DNA from: Bacillota bacterium
GTDB lineage: Bacteria; Bacillota; Dehalobacteriia; UBA4068
Direction: 5' to 3'
Length of the DNA stretch: 8,535 bases
Assembly (NCBI GenBank): GCA_017439615.1
Contig: JAFSIU010000205.1
Location: 1 to 8,535, forward strand
The notes under the pieces are model-generated. The model did not search any database, was not told the origin of the DNA, and worked only from the letters and a program-made list of their open reading frames with translations. Below are positions 1-4,658 of this stretch, one piece after another; position 1 is the first letter of the stretch; every line of letters starts with the position of its first letter. Position numbers and translations under genes: made by a program.

Positions 1-427
1 ACTGACCCAGGAGAGCATCTCTGGAAGGCAGTTTTGCCAAAGCATCAAGTTTTGCAACGTCGACATATTCACCATCCAAGAGGCCGCCCTTGAAGGACAT
101 TTTCTTGGAAGCGGTCATGAACTGGGAGAAAGTCTTTGCCAAAGAAGGTGCATCAGCGGAGCATGCAATACCGGTGGTGCCTTCAAGATGTTCATCAAGG
201 CATTCGATGCCATTCTGATGGCAAGCGATTTTGATAAGGGTATTCTTTGCAACCTTATATTCAGCACCTGCTTCGCGCAAGTTTTTACGAAGCTTGGTAT
301 CTTCTTCAACGGTGATGCCGCGATAATCAACAAGAACTACGCCCTGTGCATTTGCGATCATTTCCTTCAAAGCTGCTACTTCTGCTTCTTTAGCCAAAAA
401 TTGAGGTTTCTTTGCAGTTTCAGTCAT
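1..427 (-). CDS. rplJ: Ribosomal protein L10 (rplJ), 3' end outside window
   Basis: Large-subunit protein L10 forms the base of the L7/L12 stalk that recruits translation GTPases, and in many bacteria it also binds its own mRNA leader. The frame starts at ATG 425-427 behind GAAAGGAG and reads MTETAKKPQFLAKEAEVAAL, with the typical L10 segments GVVLVDYRGITVEE and AEYKVAKNTLIKIA. It stays open to base 1. About 142 residues are visible of a family length near 165-175, so only the C-terminal L12-binding helix is missing. It follows rplA after 170 bases that hold an L10-type leader and terminator, so its transcription is probably set by attenuation. rplL would be expected next, beyond the window. 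The identification is secure; the end is simply cut by the window edge. Confidence 0.96.
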   Translation of the reverse strand, partial: MTETAKKPQFLAKEAEVAALKEMIANAQGVVLVDYRGITVEEDTKLRKNLREAGAEYKVAKNTLIKIACHQNGIECLDEHLEGTTGIACSADAPSLAKTFSQFMTASKKMSFKGGLLDGEYVDVAKLDALAKLPSRDALLGQ

Positions 428-449
428 TGTGTTTCTCCTTTCATTATTC

Positions 450-590
450 TCAAAACAAAACCCCTGCTTGAAGGCAGGGGTTTAAGTTCTAAAGAATAAT
501 TAAAACTTTTCCCTGCCTCGGTCGGCGCAAAATGCATTATCTCTTGAAAGAGACCGACTGTCTGCGGCAGCAAATGGTTTTGGAATGGAT
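450..590 (-). promoter_or_regulatory. L10(-L12) autoregulatory leader of rplJ
   Basis: The rplA-rplJ spacer carries the hallmarks of the Firmicute L10 leader: GCTGCCGCAGACAG at its 5' side and GCCGACCGAGGCAG at its 3' side. Visible pairings on the minus-strand RNA are CTGCC (570-566) with GGCAG (517-513), TCGGTC (557-552) with GACCGA (523-518), and a small TCTCT/AGAGA hairpin between them. The 3' side of this structure, GAGGCAGGG (519-511), can instead pair over 9 bp (one G-U) with CCCTGCCTT (479-471), the 5' arm of the downstream terminator. From the known family mechanism, L10-L12 binding should stabilise the leader helix, free the terminator arm and stop transcription into rplJ. The competing pairings are seen; ligand binding is inferred. 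Confidence 0.9.
454..485 (-). terminator. Attenuator (rho-independent terminator) in the L10 leader
   Basis: On the minus strand a perfect 10-bp stem (AAACCCCTGC at 483-474 pairing with GCAGGGGTTT at 467-458) closes a 6-base loop and is followed by TTTTGTTTTG. It lies 30 bases upstream of the rplJ start, inside an operon that must continue, so it is best read as a conditional terminator rather than the operon end. Its 5' arm overlaps a segment (471-479) that can pair instead with 511-519. Confidence 0.9.
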
Positions 591-597
591 TAAGTTA

Positions 598-1293
598 TTA
601 GCCCAAAGGCTTGATATTGCTGATCTTGACACCGGGGCCCATAGTGGAAGAAACAGTGATGTTTTTGATATACTGTCCTTTTGCAGCAGCGGGCTTTGCT
701 TTGATGATGGTATCAACCAAAGCGAGGTAGTTTTCGACCAGTTTTTCGGTATCGAAGCTGACTTTACCGATGCGGCACTGAATGTTAGCAGCCTTATCCA
801 AACGGTATTCAACTTTACCGGCTTTAATTTCTTCCAGTGCCTTGGTAACATCCATGGTTACGGTACCGGTTTTGGGGTTGGGCATTAAGCCCTTGGGGCC
901 AAGCAGACGACCGATCTTACCGACAACGCCCATCATATCGGGAGTTGCAACAGCAACATCAAAGCCATACCAGCCGCCCTGAATCTTTTCGACCATATCT
1001 TCAGCGCCGACGAAATCTGCGCCTGCAGCTTCAGCTTCCTTAGCTTTTTCGCCTTTGGCAAAGACCAAAACTGTACGGGAAACACCGGTACCGTTGGGCA
1101 ATACCATAGCGCCGCGGATCTGCTGATCAGCCTGACGAGGATCGAGATTTAAACGAATGGAAACTTCAACAGTTTCACCGAATTTTGCATTTGCATTCTT
1201 TTTTACGAGCTCCAAAGCCTCTGCGGGCATAAACAGAGTATGCTTGTCAAAGGTTTTGGCGGCTTCGAGATACTTTTTGCCATGTTTCGGCAT
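598..1293 (-). CDS. rplA: Ribosomal protein L1 (rplA)
   Basis: L1 is the mobile stalk protein at the ribosomal E site and a classical translational repressor of its own operon. The 231-residue product has the usual length. It carries the L1 signature [19 protein letters not shown], the N-terminal [11 protein letters not shown] and a C-terminal [12 protein letters not shown]. The start is ATG 1291-1293, eight bases after AAGGAGG. An in-frame TTG at 1297-1299 would add two residues but sits only two bases from the Shine-Dalgarno, so I reject it. The gene ends in tandem TAA TAA (600-595). It lies 53 bases downstream of rplK, and the spacer holds a GTGGGAG/GACCAC hairpin resembling the L1-binding site of 23S rRNA, which implies feedback by its own product. 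Confidence 0.97.
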   Translation of the reverse strand: MPKHGKKYLEAAKTFDKHTLFMPAEALELVKKNANAKFGETVEVSIRLNLDPRQADQQIRGAMVLPNGTGVSRTVLVFAKGEKAKEAEAAGADFVGAEDMVEKIQGGWYGFDVAVATPDMMGVVGKIGRLLGPKGLMPNPKTGTVTMDVTKALEEIKAGKVEYRLDKAANIQCRIGKVSFDTEKLVENYLALVDTIIKAKPAAAKGQYIKNITVSSTMGPGVKISNIKPLG

Positions 1294-1308
1294 AATCAAA
1301 ACCTCCTT

Positions 1309-1334
1309 GTGGTCAAGCGGAAAAATCCTCCCAC
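1309..1334 (-). promoter_or_regulatory. Minimal L1-binding-type hairpin in front of rplA
   Basis: The minus strand reads GTGG (1334-1331), GA, then GGA-TTTT-UCC as an apical hairpin (1328-1319), GCTTGA, and CCAC (1312-1309). The asymmetric internal loop between a GUGG/CCAC stem and a short apical stem, with GUGGGAG on one side and a purine-containing strand ending in CCAC on the other, is the known core of L1 target sites in 23S helices 76-77 and in L1 mRNA operators. The rplA ribosome binding site AAGGAGG begins directly after CCAC, so protein bound here would block initiation. The pattern is seen; L1 binding is inferred. Confidence 0.75.
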
Positions 1335-1346
1335 TTAAGACATAAT

Positions 1347-1772
1347 TTAATCTTCAACAACAATACCCATGCTTCTTGCAGTGCCTTCAACCATACGCAT
1401 TGCTGCTTCAAGGCTTGCCGCATTGAGATCGGGCATTTTCAGAGTGGCAATTTCTTCGACCTTTGCCTTGGAAACTTTTGCAACCTTGGTGCGGTTGGGA
1501 ACACCGGATCCCTTATCAACACCGGCTGCCTTCTTCAGCAATACTGCTGCGGGCGGAGTCTTCAGAACGAAGTTGAAAGAACGATCTTCAAAGATAGTGA
1601 TAACTGCAGGAATGATGAGACCTGCCTGTTCTTTGGTTCTTTCATTGAATTCTTTGCAGAAGCCCATGATATTGATACCGTGGGGACCCAAGGCGGAGCC
1701 TACGGGAGGAGCAGGATTTGCCTTTCCTGCAGGAATCTGCAATTTTACTACTGCCATTACCTTTTTTGCCAA
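1347..1772 (-). CDS. rplK: Ribosomal protein L11 (rplK), TTG start
   Basis: L11 binds the GTPase-associated region of 23S rRNA and is the target region of thiostrepton-type antibiotics. With the start at TTG 1770-1772 the product is 141 residues, the usual family length. It opens [20 protein letters not shown], followed by [23 protein letters not shown] and a C-terminal RNA-binding domain ending [15 protein letters not shown]. The TTG is eight bases after AAAGGAGG. The upstream in-frame GTG at 1779-1781 overlaps that Shine-Dalgarno and cannot be the start. The gene lies between nusG and rplA, and its 130-base upstream spacer contains a 23S-like L1-binding leader, so it is probably repressed by L1 together with rplA. 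Confidence 0.96.
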   Translation of the reverse strand: MAKKVMAVVKLQIPAGKANPAPPVGSALGPHGINIMGFCKEFNERTKEQAGLIIPAVITIFEDRSFNFVLKTPPAAVLLKKAAGVDKGSGVPNRTKVAKVSKAKVEEIATLKMPDLNAASLEAAMRMVEGTARSMGIVVED

Positions 1773-1802
1773 AATGGACACCTCCTTTAAAATTTAAAAT
1801 AA

Positions 1803-1874
1803 TGTGGTATACCTTACCGCAAAAGCGGCAGGCGGAGCGGGATTTTGCAGAATGGCGTCTGCTACCCTCCCACA
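1803..1874 (-). promoter_or_regulatory. L1-binding leader of rplK that mimics 23S rRNA helices 76-78
   Basis: The RNA closes with TGTGG (1874-1870) pairing with CCACA (1807-1803). Next to these sit GTGGGAGG on the 5' side and ATACCAC on the 3' side, both also found in the L1 arm of E. coli 23S rRNA as I recall it. Between them is GCAGA-CGCCAT-TCTGC (1862-1847), and the 14-base segment 1859-1846 matches the 23S helix-78 segment at 13 positions. An additional hairpin, CCGC-TTTT-GCGG (1828-1817), is not part of the 23S arm. The stem ends about 15 bases before the rplK Shine-Dalgarno. The expected role is L1 feedback on rplK. The match is seen against remembered sequence; binding is inferred. Confidence 0.85.
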
Positions 1875-1902
1875 AAACAGGGGACACCCTGGATAGGGAC
1901 AA

Positions 1903-2430
1903 TCAAACTTTTTCGACCTGAGAAAAATCCAATTCAACGGGAGTTTCGCGGCCGAACATAGAAATGGTGACCTTCATCTTTCCTCTGTCCAAGGAAACCT
2001 CATTGATAACACCAATGAAGTTTTCGAAGGGACCGTCTATAACACGGACATTTTGTCCTTCTTCATATTCCATCTTATAACGGCTTTCATTGTAGCCCAT
2101 TTGTTCCAGAATCTGTTCTGCTTCATAATCATGCAAAGGAACAGGCTTGGCACCCGCACCGACAAAGCCGGTAACGCCGGGAGTGTTTCTCACAACATAC
2201 CAGGAAAAGTCTGTCATGATCATTTCCACGAGAACATAACCGGGGAACACCTTGCGCGGTACGACCTTTTTCTTGCCGTTCTTGATCTGAATTTCATTTT
2301 CCTGAGGGATAACCACACGGAAAATGCAATCTTCCATATTCATAGATTCGGTGCGTCTTTCCAAATTATCCTTGACCTTGTTTTCATAGCCGGAATAAGT
2401 ATGGATGACATACCATTGCTTCTCGCTCAT
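1903..2430 (-). CDS. nusG: Transcription termination/antitermination factor NusG
   Basis: NusG (Spt5 family) binds RNA polymerase, affects pausing and processivity, and couples transcription to Rho or to the ribosome. The 175-residue product has the N-terminal NGN domain (about 1-110: KQWYVIHTYSGYENKVKDNL, then KVFPGYVLVEM and WYVVRNTPGVTGFVG). The C-terminal KOW domain follows (about 122-175: EGQNVRVIDGPFENFIG, ending VELDFSQVEKV). ATG 2428-2430 follows AAGAGGG, which overlaps the last codons of secE, so the two genes are tightly packed with 11 bases between them. The length is normal and no insertion is visible between the domains. Confidence 0.97.
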   Translation of the reverse strand: MSEKQWYVIHTYSGYENKVKDNLERRTESMNMEDCIFRVVIPQENEIQIKNGKKKVVPRKVFPGYVLVEMIMTDFSWYVVRNTPGVTGFVGAGAKPVPLHDYEAEQILEQMGYNESRYKMEYEEGQNVRVIDGPFENFIGVINEVSLDRGKMKVTISMFGRETPVELDFSQVEKV

Positions 2431-2441
2431 ATTTAACCCTC

Positions 2442-2657
2442 TTATTTAACAATGAAACCCAAAAGGAAATCGAGAATCGAATCCACTACAAAAATAGCGA
2501 TTGCAACTACGAAAATGAAAAGCAAAACAATACCAGTGTAATTGATGATTTGCTTTTTGTTGGGCCAATGCACTTTTTTGAGCTCCGACCAGACGCCGCG
2601 GAAGAAGTTTTTAACCTTGCTCTGCTTTTTCTCGACGGATACATTGGAGTTTGCCAT
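2442..2657 (-). CDS. secE: Preprotein translocase subunit SecE
   Basis: SecE clamps SecY in the SecYEG translocon of the inner membrane. The 71-residue product is the short single-span form typical of Gram-positive-type bacteria. A polar N-terminus (about 1-17) leads into the conserved amphipathic helix with the motif FFRGVWSELKKVHWPNKKQI (about 18-37). One transmembrane helix of about 20 hydrophobic residues follows (IVLLFIFVVAIAIFVVDSIL) and the protein ends DFLLGFIVK. The start ATG 2655-2657 has an AAGGA nine bases upstream, weaker than the sites of its neighbours. It sits between rpmG and nusG, the standard arrangement. Confidence 0.95.
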   Translation of the reverse strand: MANSNVSVEKKQSKVKNFFRGVWSELKKVHWPNKKQIINYTGIVLLFIFVVAIAIFVVDSILDFLLGFIVK

Positions 2658-2696
2658 ATCTTCACATCCTTAAAAAATCATTGTTGTAACAGCAAA

Positions 2697-2846
2697 TTAT
2701 TTTGTTTCCTTGTGCACGGTGTGTTTTTTGCAGGAATTGCAATATTTTTTGAGCTCGATACGATCGGGAGTAGTCTTCTTGTTTTTGCTGCTCATGTAAT
2801 TGCGTCTCTTGCACTCTGTGCAGGCTAAAGTAATATTAACACGCAT
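2697..2846 (-). CDS. rpmG: Ribosomal protein L33, zinc-binding (C+) form (rpmG)
   Basis: This small gene encodes 49 residues beginning [17 protein letters not shown] and ending [18 protein letters not shown]33 is a 50S protein near the E site. Cys9/Cys12 and Cys36/Cys39 form two CxxC pairs, so this is the zinc-ribbon version rather than the Cys-free paralogue used under zinc limitation in some Firmicutes. ATG 2844-2846 lies ten bases after AAGGAG. It is the first gene of the operon, preceded by a strong sigma-A promoter and a 5' hairpin, and 39 bases separate it from secE. No tRNA gene lies in that gap. Confidence 0.96.
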   Translation of the reverse strand: MRVNITLACTECKRRNYMSSKNKKTTPDRIELKKYCNSCKKHTVHKETK

Positions 2847-2879
2847 GGCCGATTCTCTCCTTAAACATACTTAAATTAA

Positions 2880-2897
2880 CACCTCTGCAAAGAGGTG
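2880..2897 (-). promoter_or_regulatory. Hairpin at the predicted 5' end of the rpmG operon mRNA
   Basis: CACCTCT (2897-2891), loop TTGC, and AGAGGTG (2886-2880) form a perfect 7-bp stem, extendable by a G-U and an A-U pair. The promoter's expected start point is around 2898, so the hairpin would sit at the very 5' end of the transcript. There is no U-tract, so it is not a terminator. A role in transcript stability is possible but not shown. Confidence 0.6.
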
Positions 2898-2904
2898 CTA
2901 TAAT

Positions 2905-2933
2905 AGAATATCATAAGACAACTTGTATGTCAA
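2905..2933 (-). promoter_or_regulatory. Sigma-A promoter of the rpmG-secE-nusG-rplKAJ operon
   Basis: On the minus strand a consensus -35 TTGACA (2933-2928) is separated by exactly 17 bases from TATTCT (2910-2905), which is preceded by TGA, giving an extended -10. Upstream of the -35, about 2938-2965, is an A- and T-tract-rich stretch that resembles an UP element. The predicted start near 2898 is about 52 bases before the rpmG start codon. Confidence 0.85.
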
Positions 2934-3005
2934 GCCGAATAATTCTAAAAATTTTATTTTTTCCTGCTTGATGACACAACCGTCCCAATGAACAAAATTT
3001 ATTTT

Positions 3006-3554
3006 TTAAAAACTGTTGTCTGTATAAGTCAGTGCCGAAGCCTTTTCTGCTGCTTTGAGATTCTGCATCACGCGCGGCATAATCAGCTTTTCTACATTGC
3101 GGGAAAAATACATTGTCCAGCGCATTTCACGCTTGGCAATCGGTTTGACCAGCACAGGATAAACCCCTGCCCTGTTCGCACCGCAAACATCAGTCAGCAG
3201 CTGATCTCCGACCATAGCTGTCTGTGCAGGCAGAACCTCAAGCTTCTCGCAGGCGCGCAAATAACCGCCTTTGGATGGTTTGTTAGCATTTTTAACATAG
3301 GCAATACCCAGAAGCTGCGCCATATGCTCAACTCTTTTGCCCCGGTTATTGGAAAGCAGACAGAGCTTCATCCCCTGCTCTTCCCATCTGCGCAGCAAAG
3401 AGAGTATATTCTGCGGCACCTTTTCCGCATGCCAGACAGTCAAGGTGTTATCAAGATCAAGCAGCAATGCCTTGATGCCCTTGGACTTCAGAAAACCAAC
3501 AGGCAGCGCAAAAACATCTTCTATATATATTTGCGGTGTAAAATGTTCAAACAT
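3006..3554 (-). CDS. YqeG-family HAD phosphatase (type IIIA)
   Basis: A 182-residue HAD-superfamily hydrolase, close in length to B. subtilis YqeG (about 170). Motif I is DLDNT with nucleophile Asp33 and Asp35, motif II is SNN (68-70), a motif III lysine falls at Lys92 or Lys95 in NANKPSKGG, and motif IV is GDQLLTD with Asp117 and Asp122. No large cap insertion is visible, consistent with the type III subfamily. Physiological substrates of YqeG proteins are not firmly established; related mitochondrial GEP4/PTPMT-like enzymes act on phosphatidylglycerophosphate, so that is one possible role. ATG 3552-3554 follows GGGAGGG with a short 5-base spacing. An upstream in-frame GTG at 3584 lacks a ribosome binding site. 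The gene lies 74 bases after the asparaginase gene and upstream of the ribosomal operon promoter. Confidence 0.88.
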   Translation of the reverse strand: MFEHFTPQIYIEDVFALPVGFLKSKGIKALLLDLDNTLTVWHAEKVPQNILSLLRRWEEQGMKLCLLSNNRGKRVEHMAQLLGIAYVKNANKPSKGGYLRACEKLEVLPAQTAMVGDQLLTDVCGANRAGVYPVLVKPIAKREMRWTMYFSRNVEKLIMPRVMQNLKAAEKASALTYTDNSF

Positions 3555-3612
3555 TAAACCCTCCCGATAAGAAGATAATATCACCTTATCATAATTACAT
3601 TATATTAACTCA

Positions 3613-3629
3613 ATATCAAGCCTTGATAT
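3613..3629. repeat. 17-base inverted repeat between asparaginase and yqeG
   Basis: ATATCAAG, one central base, CTTGATAT: arms of 8 bases with no mismatch (3613-3620 and 3622-3629). It overlaps the first base of the asparaginase stop codon triplet (3629-3631). An overlapping alternative stem AAGCCT/AGGCTT also exists. No U-tract follows, so it does not look like a finished terminator. It could be an operator or chance. Confidence 0.45.
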
Positions 3630-4636
3630 CAGGCTTTATTCAGAACAAAAACCGGCTCAACGCTGCCTATCACTTCGGAACGGCAATTGCGGTTTGCTTT
3701 CACCCTGAAATGCTCAAGCTCTGCCAATTGCATATCTGTCAGAAGCTGCAGCTGTTCAAGCACGCTCATAGCTATACAGCTGATATGCGTAAGATTGCCA
3801 TCCTCACATTTGATAGCAATACCCAGATTGCCACCTCTCATACCGATACAATATACACCATCTGCACCCTCTTTGGCAATGAGCTTTCCTTGTGCAACTC
3901 GCATAAGCTCGCTGGTGAAGCTGCCTGTACCTGCTATCATTTCGGGATTGTTTGTCATTGCAGTGCATAAACGCTCTGCGGCGACACGGTCTGCGGCAGT
4001 TTCCGACATATCAGCGAATTTTGCATAGGCAAGCGCCATATTAAAAATCGGAAGTGCAAAAACGGGGACTCCGCAGCCATCAACTCCTATTTCTATCTGC
4101 TGCTGCGGATATTCGCTGATCTCGGCAAGCTTTGCCAATATGCGCTGCTGCACAGGATGCTCCGGTTTGAAATAATTCGATGTATCATAGCCTTCTGCCT
4201 GGCAGAGCGCCAGCATCGCACTGTGCTTGCCGCTGCAATTATTGATAACAGCCATCGGCGGTATACCCTTGCGCATATATTCCTCCGTGACCTTGGGATT
4301 GCCGAAGGAATAAGCAGGACCGCATTGCAGATAGCTTTCATCAAGACCTATCTTCTGCAGCACGGAGCGAACTGCCTCCACATGAAATTCCTCACCATTA
4401 TGCGAAGCACACATAATTGCCAATTCCTTCTCGGTGATAGCAAATTTTTCTGCGATTCCTGCCACAACCGGCACCAAAGCCTGAATTGGCTTGGAGCAGG
4501 AGCGCATATAGGTATATTTTTGGGCATCGCCGAGGGAAGCAAGCAATCTGCCATCTGCAGAAACCACTGCTATATCAGCACGTATGAAATTTTCCACCAA
4601 TGAGCCTCTTTTGACTGCAACAGCAATTTCCGCCAT
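3629..4636 (-). CDS. L-asparaginase, asparaginase II family (PF06089, Rhizobium etli type)
   Basis: Predicted to hydrolyse L-asparagine to aspartate and ammonia in the cytoplasm; no signal peptide is visible. The 335-residue product matches the Rhizobium etli-type asparaginase family, which is unrelated to the bacterial AnsA/AnsB fold. Visible landmarks are an SxxK motif (Ser46-Lys49, in YMRSCSKPIQA), CASHNGEEFH with Ser78, NNCSGKH with Cys134 and Lys137 (CxxK), VDGCGVP with Cys188, and a glycine-rich GMRGGNLGIAIK ending at Lys276. From what is known of R. etli ReAV, serine, lysine and cysteine residues in equivalent motifs form the active and zinc-binding site. ATG 4634-4636 lies eight bases after AAGGAG. 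It is 22 bases downstream of the flavoprotein gene, suggesting one transcript. Confidence 0.9.
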   Translation of the reverse strand: MAEIAVAVKRGSLVENFIRADIAVVSADGRLLASLGDAQKYTYMRSCSKPIQALVPVVAGIAEKFAITEKELAIMCASHNGEEFHVEAVRSVLQKIGLDESYLQCGPAYSFGNPKVTEEYMRKGIPPMAVINNCSGKHSAMLALCQAEGYDTSNYFKPEHPVQQRILAKLAEISEYPQQQIEIGVDGCGVPVFALPIFNMALAYAKFADMSETAADRVAAERLCTAMTNNPEMIAGTGSFTSELMRVAQGKLIAKEGADGVYCIGMRGGNLGIAIKCEDGNLTHISCIAMSVLEQLQLLTDMQLAELEHFRVKANRNCRSEVIGSVEPVFVLNKA

Positions 4637-4658
4637 AACAAATTCTCCTTAGCATACA

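Noticed and set aside
1297..1299. TTG start for rplA giving two extra residues
   Set aside because: It lies only two bases from AAGGAGG; ATG 1293 has ideal spacing and gives the standard MPKHGKKY start.
1779..1781. GTG start for rplK
   Set aside because: It is part of the AGGAGGTG Shine-Dalgarno stretch; TTG 1772 gives the family-typical MAKKV start and 141 residues.
1878..1891. Small CAGGG/CCCTG hairpin followed by TTTT just after nusG, as a terminator
   Set aside because: Only a 5-bp stem, followed at once by GTGGG of the L1 leader; the operon must continue into rplK, so at most it is part of the leader fold.
2658..2696. tRNA-Trp gene between rpmG and secE, found there in some bacteria
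   Set aside because: The gap is only 39 bases, too short for a tRNA.
3582..3584. GTG start for the YqeG-like gene, ten residues longer
   Set aside because: No ribosome binding site at a useful distance, and the GGGAGGG serving ATG 3554 would be inside the coding region.
3570..3628. Promoter for the YqeG-like gene (TATAAT and TTGATA are present)
   Set aside because: The TATAAT and TTGATA are 9 bases apart and no -35/-10 pair with 16-18 spacing fits well in this AT-rich stretch.
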